Below are positions 1 to 6,540 of a DNA stretch of 7,922 bases, one piece after another. A program made the position numbers and the translations under genes. How positions within the stretch are numbered: the first letter of the stretch is position 1; the number at the start of each line of letters is the position of its first letter. The notes beneath the pieces are model-generated. The model was not told where the DNA came from and did no database searches. It worked only from the letters and a program-made list of their open reading frames with translations. The stretch is taken from positions 1 to 7,922 of the forward strand of contig JAUVEG010000050.1 in the NCBI GenBank assembly GCA_030594925.1, given 5' to 3'. This DNA is from Gammaproteobacteria bacterium (GTDB lineage: Bacteria > Pseudomonadota > Gammaproteobacteria > Chromatiales > Chromatiaceae).

Positions 1-1519
1 CGCGAATCTGTTTGCTGATCGTATTGATGGTGCTGTCGCTGATCTGTGTAACTGTTTTGATCCGCTCGCCGACATCGTTGAGTAGATGCAGTGCTTCGAG
101 CAACTCATCTCTTTCGCTCCTGTTCGACAGCTTTTGTTGCACCTGCTGCCTGAATTCTTTATCGATTGTTGAGAGGGCCTTCTGCAGAGGATATTGCAGA
201 GTTGCAGCGAGTTTGTTGTTGACCTGCGTTGTCAGTCCAAGTTCCGCCAGGCTGGCCGATACCTCTTCGAGTACCTGTTTTGTTGCAGCATGGCTCTTGC
301 CGCTCCAGAATGACGGGGTATTTTCAATGAAGTCACACAGGCGGCCTGATATGCGTTGTTGCAGTGTCATTCCCGGGGCAACGCCGAGTATGGCAAGCAG
401 CTCGCCATTGTGGGGAAAACGACTAATGACCCTGTCGATATAAGCGGTAAGCAGTTGGCGCCTTTTGTTTGTCGGCGGTAATAGATCAAGCAGTTTCACC
501 AGCATCTTGTCGGCTCGTCCAAGATGATCCTGAATGCGTGGATAAATTTTGTCGGCGATTCCGCTGAGATCAAATTCTGCAGCAAAGGTTTCGCCTGTGA
601 TGGTTTCCCTGCTTCTGAGTTTGCGGATGCAAACCAGTAGTCTGCGACTGTTGTCCGGATCCAGGCTCATTGCGTAGTGAAACTGCCCCCTCTCAACCTG
701 GGTGTAGTCAATCCCGACGCCGGCATCCAGGCTGGTGTGACTGCCTAATCTGAACTCACGCGCTAATTTCACCTCTCCAGAGAGACGCCACTCCTGATTT
801 GAGATGAGTTCGACAGCAACGAATCTGTTGCCCGGATTAGAGAGCATGCCTATCAGGGAGTTGAGACTCAAATGACGATGGCGGCCGATCAACCCAATGC
901 CGCGCATAGCCTCCTGTGCAAGGCTGTTTTCATGATGGCCGGTCAGGTAGTAGTTGATTGCATGCTGGAAATGCATGCCTGCCTCCAGTTTCAGCATCAC
1001 GGCAGTACGGCTCATTCCGGCCGAAACTTCGCCTGTGAGATCGCCACGCAGGCTGATACGCACGATGCTGGAATCCCTGAACTGACTGCCGGGTAGAGAT
1101 GAAAATCCGTGCACGCCGAGCGCAAGATCAGCAGCTCTCCTGATCAGTAAATCGATCCCCGAAATCGGCGGATTACTGTTTTTAACTCCGGGCAAAGTGA
1201 GTTTGAGTGCAATCTGGTTGTTGTTGCTCTCTTTCAGATCAGCAAGTTTGCTATTGAGGAGATTGCGATGCCGTGGTTTGAGATCCTCTGCAAATAGTCT
1301 GCAGAACAACTTCAGCAGAGATGCCTGCTTCACCTCAGCATCACCATAGAGTTCATGGATGATAAGCGATGCATGCTCTGTTCCCAGAGGTCCGGAGAGC
1401 ATCCGGGCTGCCTTTCCGGCGGAAATAAAACCATCGGTCAGAATTTTATCAAACAGCTGATTGAAAGCTTCAAGTAGCAGGGACTCTCCAAGTGAATCGA
1501 ATAGAGATGAAATTGCCAT
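1..1519 (-). CDS. Unrecognised large protein, 3' end outside window
   Basis: Reading the minus strand from the ATG at 1519 gives 506 uninterrupted codons to the left edge, so the gene is real but its C-terminus is missing. The start is supported by AAAGGAAG about six bases upstream. I do not recognise the family. There is no signal peptide and no clear membrane segment. Residues 1-100 look helical. Residues about 150-300 are rich in short beta-strand patterns and contain two loosely similar units, one starting LTGEV at residue 161 and one starting LSGEV at residue 246, each followed about 15-20 residues later by a Leu-x-Ala-Gly segment. Residues about 320-506 are strongly helical and rich in Gln, Lys, Glu and Leu, possibly coiled coil near 440-500. 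It is the third gene of the leftward cluster headed by the leaderless lysozyme, 56 bp after its neighbour. A role as partner, chaperone or structural component of that cluster is a guess from position only. Confidence 0.8.
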   Translation of the reverse strand, partial: MAISSLFDSLGESLLLEAFNQLFDKILTDGFISAGKAARMLSGPLGTEHASLIIHELYGDAEVKQASLLKLFCRLFAEDLKPRHRNLLNSKLADLKESNNNQIALKLTLPGVKNSNPPISGIDLLIRRAADLALGVHGFSSLPGSQFRDSSIVRISLRGDLTGEVSAGMSRTAVMLKLEAGMHFQHAINYYLTGHHENSLAQEAMRGIGLIGRHRHLSLNSLIGMLSNPGNRFVAVELISNQEWRLSGEVKLAREFRLGSHTSLDAGVGIDYTQVERGQFHYAMSLDPDNSRRLLVCIRKLRSRETITGETFAAEFDLSGIADKIYPRIQDHLGRADKMLVKLLDLLPPTNKRRQLLTAYIDRVISRFPHNGELLAILGVAPGMTLQQRISGRLCDFIENTPSFWSGKSHAATKQVLEEVSASLAELGLTTQVNNKLAATLQYPLQKALSTIDKEFRQQVQQKLSNRSERDELLEALHLLNDVGERIKTVTQISDSTINTISKQIR

Positions 1520-1575
1520 GAGGCTCTTCCTTTAGGCAGTGATGAGTCGATGAAGAAATGCCATAGAGATCCCCT

Positions 1576-2100
1576 TTATTCAGCGACTGCGCCAAGATAG
1601 ATCCGAATCACCTTCCCCTCTTCAAACGAAAATAGAATTCCGTCATAAAGAGACCCGGCCAGCAGGGTAAATGGAGGATCGGAGTTGTCTGCATCCAGTT
1701 GGTCGCTGTAGGCTTTGTTGACGGCGGTGAAGGAGTCTCCGACTTTGACCCCCCTTCCGGTCGCAATGCTGGAGGGTGGTCCGACACGGATCGAAGCGAT
1801 TTTTGTGTTGTCATTCGCTTGCTCCGAAACCATATCCAGGAGTATGCCCTGCCTGGGATAGCGCCACTCCTGATGATAGAGTGCATCAGCCTCTGAGATG
1901 CGTTGTTCACCCCTCTCCCGCGACTCTCCGAGCAACTCGATGACATCCTGTGCCGCCATATCGATACGCAGACCACCCAGGTTTTCAGAGCGCATCACTC
2001 CGGCAGAAGGTTGTTTGTCTCCGGCAGGCGTATATAACAACGCAAAAGCGAGCGCAGCAACAATGAATAGAGGCAATATCCAAATGTGTTTTATTTTCAT
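1576..2100 (-). CDS. Exported or inner-membrane-anchored protein with two SmpA/BLIP-like repeats; candidate lysozyme inhibitor or immunity protein
   Basis: A 174-aa protein. Lys2, Lys4 and His5 precede a hydrophobic stretch at residues 6-23, consistent with a signal anchor or Sec signal peptide; there is no cysteine anywhere, so it is not a lipoprotein. The rest is polar and should be periplasmic. Residues 43-107 and 117-170 look like two copies of one fold: each opens with a glycine-hydrophobic turn (GLRIDM, GVKVGD), continues with a helix, and ends with a GI-L/F strand followed by a strand ending in IRVGP or RIYLG. This resembles the SmpA/BamE and beta-lactamase-inhibitor-protein type of repeat; that assignment is by pattern, not a search. 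It starts 22 bp after the lysozyme gene with no strong ribosome site, which suggests translational coupling. By position and export it could protect against or inhibit that enzyme; a general envelope protein is the alternative. Confidence 0.85.
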   Translation of the reverse strand: MKIKHIWILPLFIVAALAFALLYTPAGDKQPSAGVMRSENLGGLRIDMAAQDVIELLGESRERGEQRISEADALYHQEWRYPRQGILLDMVSEQANDNTKIASIRVGPPSSIATGRGVKVGDSFTAVNKAYSDQLDADNSDPPFTLLAGSLYDGILFSFEEGKVIRIYLGAVAE

Positions 2101-2122
2101 AGGCAGAAGTGTTGATTTTCAG

Positions 2123-3706
2123 TCAGGATCTGAAGATGGCGAGATCCCGGTGCTTGAAGTAATATTGTGCGCGGGCAATGACATCCGAGCCGTAATCATC
2201 GCCGGTTGTGCCCTCGTCCATCTTTCCAATGGTCTTTACATTTTTAACCCCGCAGTTGTACGCGACTGCAGCGCCTTTCAGGAGATGCTTATCGTTCCAG
2301 GCAGGGTGTTTGCGCATGATTTTTTCGAGATTGTCACTGAAGATGCCGGCAGCCTGTTCAGTATGCTCGATGCTTGCCGGGTCGTTTTGTCCGACAATAT
2401 CGTGATAACGTTTGTCGATCTGCATGATGCCAAAAGCATTGTCATTATCTCCCCATCCTCTACGCAGCACGGAACCACAGCGCGATTCGCGACTGGCAAG
2501 TGCAGCCAGGATTGCAGCCGGAACTCCGAACTTACCAGCCACGCTGACAAACCTGCCGGCAATTTTCCACACAGCATCAAGATCATTTCCAGCCATTTTT
2601 CTGGATGCCCTGACCCCTTTTTTTAGACCATCCTGGGCTGCGGTCCTGGCGGATGCTCCCCTGGTAATCGCTTCCAGCAATGCCGTCTCCCAGCGATCTT
2701 CTGTTGGTTCACTGCCAGCAGCTGTCTTCGTTGTTGTTGGTTTGCCAATATTCACGAAATAGCCGGCTACGAAACCGATCTTGTTGTTGTGCTCGACTTT
2801 GAGCCAGTCGTCCCTGTCCCACTGATAGACGTCGCCGGTAACCTCTTCAAGCACCTTGACAGTGTCGCCGGAGGAGAATGAAAATAGCTTGCGGGCGCTT
2901 CTTGATGGTTCCGCTCTGGCGTTCAATACTGATGTCACTGTGTTGCTGACGCAGCCTTCGGTGATAATGACATTCTCTTCAGGGAGCAGGATTTCCTGTT
3001 CCGCTCCTGCGTCGATATAGCGGGAGGCAACAAAACCGCGAACTCCATGACGTTCGATCTCATACCAGGAGTCACCCAGGAGTGTACAGTTGTCGCCATG
3101 AACCATCTTGAAGACGACAGATGCCTCAGTCGAAGGCTCGCTGCGGACATTGAGATTGCCTGTTAACGTATCGATAACGTGAGCGTTTTTCACTCTCCTG
3201 TTTGCAGGTTGGAGAGGCGCGGGTTTATCCGCTGTGGTGTGTAGTGGCGCCCTATCAAGAATTGATGTCGGATTGATGAGGTCGCTGCGGCGTTTGTATT
3301 TGTCTCCGGCCTGCGTCAGGTTTCCACTGACGGTGCCGCTGTAGATTTCGAGGTGCAGCATGGAACTTCCGGATTTAAGCCGGCCTACCCAGGCGATGAC
3401 TTGCCCCCGTGTGACACGGGCGCCGACCCTGATGCCGGCAGGGACGATCTTCGTGATTTCTCCATAGCGGACGACCCTGCCGTCGCTGTGTTTTATTTCG
3501 AGCGCATAGGTGCCTGAATAGAAAAAATAGGGCCCGCGGATGACTTTGCCGCTCTCCATGGCGAGAACTTCCGTACCCCTGGGAGCAATCAGATCGCAGC
3601 CGGCGTGCTTGCGGGTGCCATTACTGCGACGTGAGCCAAATTTGCGTCCTCCTTCATGGTAGGAGGCATCGGGCCGCTGACGTAGAGGAAAGATGAAGTT
3701 TGCCAT
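2123..3706 (-). CDS. Leaderless multidomain peptidoglycan hydrolase: M23-like, two SH3-like, goose-type lysozyme (GH23)
   Basis: A 527-aa protein from the ATG at 3706. Residues about 15-150 form an M23/LytM-like domain: His34-x3-Asp38 and His118 match the three zinc ligands, but the two usual catalytic histidines are replaced by Glu83 and Met116. SH3-like domains follow at about 178-232 and 248-319; both carry the LN(V/A)R-EPS motif and a GFVA strand and probably bind the cell wall. After a helical linker (about 321-376) comes a C-terminal goose-type lysozyme domain (about 377-520). It has SRES with Glu407, GWGD with Asp420 and MQIDKR with Asp431, at the same spacing as Glu73, Asp86 and Asp97 of goose lysozyme, then YNCG and a MD-GTT-DDY block. 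It should cleave the glycan MurNAc-GlcNAc bond. There is no signal peptide or membrane helix, so it needs a dedicated export route, lysis or injection to reach its substrate. It heads a three-gene leftward operon with a small exported protein directly downstream. An endolysin-like origin is the alternative to a secreted effector. Confidence 0.93.
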   Translation of the reverse strand: MANFIFPLRQRPDASYHEGGRKFGSRRSNGTRKHAGCDLIAPRGTEVLAMESGKVIRGPYFFYSGTYALEIKHSDGRVVRYGEITKIVPAGIRVGARVTRGQVIAWVGRLKSGSSMLHLEIYSGTVSGNLTQAGDKYKRRSDLINPTSILDRAPLHTTADKPAPLQPANRRVKNAHVIDTLTGNLNVRSEPSTEASVVFKMVHGDNCTLLGDSWYEIERHGVRGFVASRYIDAGAEQEILLPEENVIITEGCVSNTVTSVLNARAEPSRSARKLFSFSSGDTVKVLEEVTGDVYQWDRDDWLKVEHNNKIGFVAGYFVNIGKPTTTKTAAGSEPTEDRWETALLEAITRGASARTAAQDGLKKGVRASRKMAGNDLDAVWKIAGRFVSVAGKFGVPAAILAALASRESRCGSVLRRGWGDNDNAFGIMQIDKRYHDIVGQNDPASIEHTEQAAGIFSDNLEKIMRKHPAWNDKHLLKGAAVAYNCGVKNVKTIGKMDEGTTGDDYGSDVIARAQYYFKHRDLAIFRS

Positions 3707-3721
3707 ACCTCTTTCTCCTTG
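3707..3721 (-). promoter_or_regulatory. Ribosome binding site deciding the start of the lysozyme gene
   Basis: On the minus strand AAGGAG (3720-3715) lies eight bases before the ATG at 3706. An in-frame GTG at 3728-3730 would add eight residues, but nothing at proper distance from it resembles a ribosome site, and its use would place AAGGAG inside the coding sequence. The ATG is therefore preferred. Confidence 0.75.
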
Positions 3722-3751
3722 AGTTTTCACAATAAGGAACTCTTCTCATTT

Positions 3752-3757
3752 AGTATA
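3752..3757 (-). promoter_or_regulatory. Possible -10 box for the leftward lysozyme operon
   Basis: The minus strand reads TATACT here, one base from the sigma-70 -10 consensus, about 45 bases before the ATG at 3706. No convincing -35 hexamer lies 16-18 bases upstream, so if real this promoter is weak or needs an activator. A short palindrome, CGGTTTTT / AAAAGCCG with a four-base loop (3779-3798, seven of eight pairs Watson-Crick plus one G-T), covers the place where the -35 element would be and could be an operator. Confidence 0.3.
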
Positions 3758-3861
3758 GACAAGATTTAAATAGAGACTCGGTTTTTCGGGAAAAGCCGCA
3801 ATGAGATGGTTTGTACGCTGTTATCATCACAATAGCTGCGTGCGAATTTTAATCCTGTGCA

Positions 3862-3894
3862 GGCTTCAGAAATGCCCGGAGCTACCGGGAAGCC
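3862..3894 (+). other. Nested inverted repeat in the divergent intergenic region
   Basis: GGCTTC (3862-3867) is complementary to GAAGCC (3889-3894), and inside it CCCGG (3875-3879) is complementary to CCGGG (3885-3889) around AGCTA. Together they can form an inner stem closed by an outer stem with one bulged side. No T-run follows, so it is not a standard terminator. It lies upstream of the -10 box at 3939, so it is unlikely to be in the leader of the rightward operon unless a promoter exists further upstream. Function unknown; I could not match it to a riboswitch class. Confidence 0.3.
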
Positions 3895-3938
3895 ACCTAA
3901 GCCGCCCCAAATTGGTGCTGCTGTGTTTCTCAAACAGC

Positions 3939-3944
3939 TATAAT
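3939..3944 (+). promoter_or_regulatory. Possible -10 box for the rightward sulfur-relay/CDF operon
   Basis: A perfect TATAAT followed by G lies 33 bases before the ATG at 3978. The hexamers 16-18 bases upstream match TTGACA poorly, so only the -10 part is supported. Transcription would begin near 3951, giving a leader of roughly 27 bases. The leader shows no good Shine-Dalgarno sequence before the ATG. Confidence 0.45.
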
Positions 3945-3977
3945 GATTTAATAGTGATTCTGATCTGACAAACTACC

Positions 3978-5021
3978 ATGAGCAAACAACGAAAAGCTGT
4001 TGCACTGATCTCCGGCGGGCTGGATTCTCTGCTTGCTGTGCGGGTGATGCAGGAGCAGGGCATCTATGTCGAAGGTATCAACTTCTTCACGGGCTTCTGT
4101 GTCGAAGGGCACACCCATGCCATTCGCAAGAAGGACCGCAAAAAACCCAAGCGCAACAATGCGCTGTGGTGTGCGGAGCAGTTGGGTATCAAGCTGCATA
4201 TTCTCGATATCATCGAAGAGTACAAAGAGGTGCTGTTCAATCCCAAATATGGCTATGGCGCAAATCTGAACCCCTGTCTGGACTGCAAGATCTTCATGGT
4301 GAAGAAGGCGAAGGAGTGGATGGAGGCGCACGATTTTGACTTTATTATTACCGGCGAAGTGATTGGCCAGCGTCCCATGTCGCAGCGCAAGGATACGATG
4401 CCGGTGGTGCAGCGGGACTCGGGAGTAACGGATCGGTTGCTGCGCCCCTTGTGCGCGAAAAATCTTCCGCAAACCCTGCCTGAACGTGAGGGCTGGGTAA
4501 AGCGAGATGAGTTGTATGACTTCTCCGGGAGAACCCGCAAACCGCAGATGGCGCTGGCGAAAAAATTCGGCTTTGAAGATTATGCCCAACCCGCCGGCGG
4601 CTGCTGTTTTTTGACCGACAAACAGTATGCGGTCAAGCTGACGGATCTGTGGCAAAGTCGAGGCGCCAGGGAGTATGAGCTGGATGACATCATGCTGCTC
4701 AAAGTCGGCAGGCACATCCGTCCGGCGCCGAATTACAAGCTGATCGTCGCCCGTGAAGAGGGCGAGGGGAATTTTTTACAGGGATACAAACGGCAGTATT
4801 CTCAATTGCGCGTGACCAGTCATGGCGGACCGCTGACGCTGATCGACGGCGAACTCTCTAGCGAAGATCTGCAGCTGGCTGCGCGCATCGTAGCGCGTTA
4901 TAGCCAGGGCAGGATGGAGCCTGAAGTGGAGATGGAGTTTATCGATACCAGCGGTCATGTGCAGCCGATGAAGGTCGTTCCTCTGGGGCCGATGGATGTC
5001 AAATCGGAGTGGATGCTGTGA
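3978..5021 (+). CDS. PP-loop tRNA-thiolation-like enzyme (MnmA/ThiI-related) with C-terminal NFACT-R-like domain
   Basis: A 347-aa cytoplasmic protein. The N-terminal P-loop of PP-loop ATP pyrophosphatases is SGGLDS at residues 12-17. The two cysteines expected for thiolation chemistry are present: Cys103 in NPCLDCK fits the ILCNK cysteine of MnmA, and Cys210 in AGGCCFLTD fits the STGICFIG cysteine. Cys41, Cys100, Cys159 and Cys209 are extra. The family activates a tRNA uridine with ATP and replaces oxygen with persulfide sulfur. The C-terminal part (about 235-335, including GRHIRPAPNYKLIVAREEGEGN) resembles the NFACT-R RNA-binding domain rather than the MnmA C-terminus, so this is a relative, not MnmA itself. 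The TusA-like gene overlaps its end by four bases, which supports a sulfur relay. The exact substrate is not shown by the sequence, so I give no symbol. No strong ribosome site precedes the ATG. Confidence 0.88.
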   Translation: MSKQRKAVALISGGLDSLLAVRVMQEQGIYVEGINFFTGFCVEGHTHAIRKKDRKKPKRNNALWCAEQLGIKLHILDIIEEYKEVLFNPKYGYGANLNPCLDCKIFMVKKAKEWMEAHDFDFIITGEVIGQRPMSQRKDTMPVVQRDSGVTDRLLRPLCAKNLPQTLPEREGWVKRDELYDFSGRTRKPQMALAKKFGFEDYAQPAGGCCFLTDKQYAVKLTDLWQSRGAREYELDDIMLLKVGRHIRPAPNYKLIVAREEGEGNFLQGYKRQYSQLRVTSHGGPLTLIDGELSSEDLQLAARIVARYSQGRMEPEVEMEFIDTSGHVQPMKVVPLGPMDVKSEWML

Positions 5022-5248
5022 GCCGTGTAACCCTTGATTGTCAGCGTCTGCTGTGCCCCATGCCGGTGATTCGCGTCCAGGACAAGGCGCTGCAGATGCA
5101 TCCCGGTGAGGAGATTGAAGCGATCTGTACCGACCCCGGGGCATTGAACGATATTCCGGCCTGGAGCCGCATCAATGGCCATGAGGTGCTTGAAACCCGC
5201 GCTGAGAATGATCTCTATTATGTTGTTGTGCGTATTGGTGAAGGCTGA
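5018..5248 (+). CDS. TusA-family sulfur carrier protein
   Basis: A small protein of 76 aa, typical for TusA. The hallmark CPMP (Cys-Pro-x-Pro) is at residues 13-16, preceded by LDC; Cys13 would carry the persulfide. The start chosen is the GTG at 5018, which overlaps the stop of the upstream gene in a GTGA and has GGAG eight bases before it (5006-5009). An in-frame GTG at 5009 would add three residues but has no ribosome site. A second cysteine, Cys8, lies five residues before the active one, and Cys32 follows in the CTDPGA segment. TusA proteins pass sulfur from a cysteine desulfurase or from sulfur-oxidation enzymes to acceptors such as tRNA thiolases. Overlap with a PP-loop thiolase gene makes that enzyme the likely acceptor; a role in dissimilatory sulfur traffic is an alternative. 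Confidence 0.92.
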   Translation: MSRVTLDCQRLLCPMPVIRVQDKALQMHPGEEIEAICTDPGALNDIPAWSRINGHEVLETRAENDLYYVVVRIGEG

Positions 5249-5250
5249 TC

Positions 5251-6408
5251 ATGCACGGACATAGCCATGATTTCCGCACTGCAGAGACCAAGCGCGTCAC
5301 TCTGGTCGGGGCAGTGCTGAATCTTGTTCTGGCTGCATTCAAGGTGATTATCGGTGTTGTCGGCCAATCCCAGTCGCTGATTGCTGATGGTATTCACTCG
5401 CTCTCAGACCTGCTCTCCGATGGTCTGGTTCTGTTTGCCGCGACCCATGCGGCTTCAGCACCCGACGAGGATCACCCCTATGGACATGCCCGCTTTGAAA
5501 CGGCGGCTACGCTGGTGCTGGGATTTCTATTGATTGCTGTTGCTGTTGGCATCGTGTGGGACGCAGCGGCAAGACTGTTTTCACCGGAAGCGCTGCTGCA
5601 GCCGCAGATGATAACGCTCTATGTCGCCGCATTTTCCATCTTCAGCAAGGAGGCGCTCTACTGGTACACGGTCAAGGTTGCCGACCGTATCAATTCGCCG
5701 ATGTTGAGAGCCAATGCCTGGCATCACCGTTCCGATGCGATCTCCTCGATCGTGGTGCTGGTGGGAATCGCCGGAACCATGGCTGGTCTCTCCTATCTTG
5801 ACGCCATCGCTGCGGTGCTGGTCGGCCTCATGGTTGCCCGTATCGGCTGGGAGCTGGGATTCAGCGCCCTTCAGGAGCTGGTTGATGCCGGACTGGAGCA
5901 GCAGAAGGTGGAGCAGCTGCGCGAGGCGATTTTGGCGATCGATGACGTGCGCAGTGTGCATATGCTGCGCACCCGCAGACATGGCCACCTGGCTGCGGCA
6001 GACGTGCATGTACAGGTCGATCCCTGGTTGAGCGTCAGCGAGGGACACATGATCTCCGTTGCTGTTGAGCAGGCTGCGCGCAACGCTCTCGAAGAGTTGG
6101 TCGACGTCACCGTGCACATCGACCCGGAAGATGATGAAGAGTCGCCGCCCAGCAGCATCGGTTTGCCGACACGCAGCGAGGCGCTGGATATCCTTGAGAA
6201 GGCATGGGTGACCACCGGCTGTGACGGGCGCTGGCAGCAGGTGCAACTGCATTATCTGCAGGGGCAGATTCACGTGCATGTCTATCTCGCGCTCTCCTGT
6301 CTCGACGAGATGGGTGATGCGGAAACCATAGCCCGCCATTTTTCAACCCCGCTGCAAGAGTTGCCCGAATTTGGCAAGGTGACCATCTATTACTCTCATG
6401 ACAAATAA
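5251..6408 (+). CDS. Cation diffusion facilitator (CDF) metal transporter with extra C-terminal domain
   Basis: A 385-aa inner-membrane transporter that exports a divalent metal (Zn, Fe, Mn or similar) from the cytoplasm by proton antiport. It begins with a histidine-rich tail (His2, His4, His6). Membrane segments fall at about 15-38, 43-65, 84-107, 118-135, 160-180 and 183-203. The metal site is visible as His49-x3-Asp53 in the second segment and His158-x3-Asp162 in the fifth, and the conserved HPYGHARFE loop is at 75-83. A cytoplasmic ferredoxin-like dimer domain spans about 215-292. A further 80 residues (about 305-385) follow, making it longer than the usual 290-330 aa; their strand-strand-helix-strand pattern, with IHVHVYLAL and VTIYY strands, suggests a second copy of that domain. 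It starts two bases after the TusA-like stop, with a GGTGAAGG ribosome site (5237-5244), so it is translated from the same operon. Metal specificity cannot be read from the sequence. Confidence 0.95.
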   Translation: MHGHSHDFRTAETKRVTLVGAVLNLVLAAFKVIIGVVGQSQSLIADGIHSLSDLLSDGLVLFAATHAASAPDEDHPYGHARFETAATLVLGFLLIAVAVGIVWDAAARLFSPEALLQPQMITLYVAAFSIFSKEALYWYTVKVADRINSPMLRANAWHHRSDAISSIVVLVGIAGTMAGLSYLDAIAAVLVGLMVARIGWELGFSALQELVDAGLEQQKVEQLREAILAIDDVRSVHMLRTRRHGHLAAADVHVQVDPWLSVSEGHMISVAVEQAARNALEELVDVTVHIDPEDDEESPPSSIGLPTRSEALDILEKAWVTTGCDGRWQQVQLHYLQGQIHVHVYLALSCLDEMGDAETIARHFSTPLQELPEFGKVTIYYSHDK

Positions 6409-6410
6409 AT

Positions 6411-6445
6411 CCCCTCTCCCTTCGGGAGAGGGTTAGGGTGAGGGG
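6411..6445. repeat. REP-like palindrome, possibly acting as transcript end of the CDF operon
   Basis: CCCTCTCCC (6412-6420) and GGGAGAGGG (6424-6432) form a perfect nine-pair stem around TTC, followed by a third related block ending GAGGGG (6440-6445) that can instead pair with CCCCTC (6411-6416). This CCCTCTCCC/GGGAGAGGG/GGGTGAGGGG layout resembles palindromes dispersed between genes in many proteobacteria (from memory). It begins two bases after the transporter stop codon. No T-run follows, so termination or mRNA 3' end protection is plausible but not shown. Confidence 0.65.
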
Positions 6446-6540
6446 AATTTAACAGCAGCGCCTCATTTATCCATCTATCTTGAGTAGATCCTTACAAATT
6501 CCGTATGTTATTTGAGTCTGTGAAGGGGCGGAACCAGCCT

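Noticed and set aside
12..1096. Plus-strand open frames at 12-443 and 872-1096
   Set aside because: They lie opposite the continuous 506-codon minus-strand gene and have cysteine/serine-rich low-information translations typical of antisense shadows.
1898..2626. Plus-strand open frame of 242 codons
   Set aside because: It crosses the boundary of two well-supported minus-strand genes and overlaps the conserved GH23 domain in antisense; no recognisable domain or ribosome site.
3707..3730. GTG at 3730 as start of the lysozyme gene
   Set aside because: The ATG at 3706 has AAGGAG at ideal distance, while the GTG has none.
3862..3894. Riboswitch in the leader of the sulfur operon
   Set aside because: It lies upstream of the best -10 box, and its sequence did not fit any riboswitch class I could recall.
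5581..6339. Minus-strand open frame of 252 codons inside the CDF gene
   Set aside because: The plus strand encodes a full CDF protein with all its motifs; the opposite frame is a histidine/glutamine-rich shadow.
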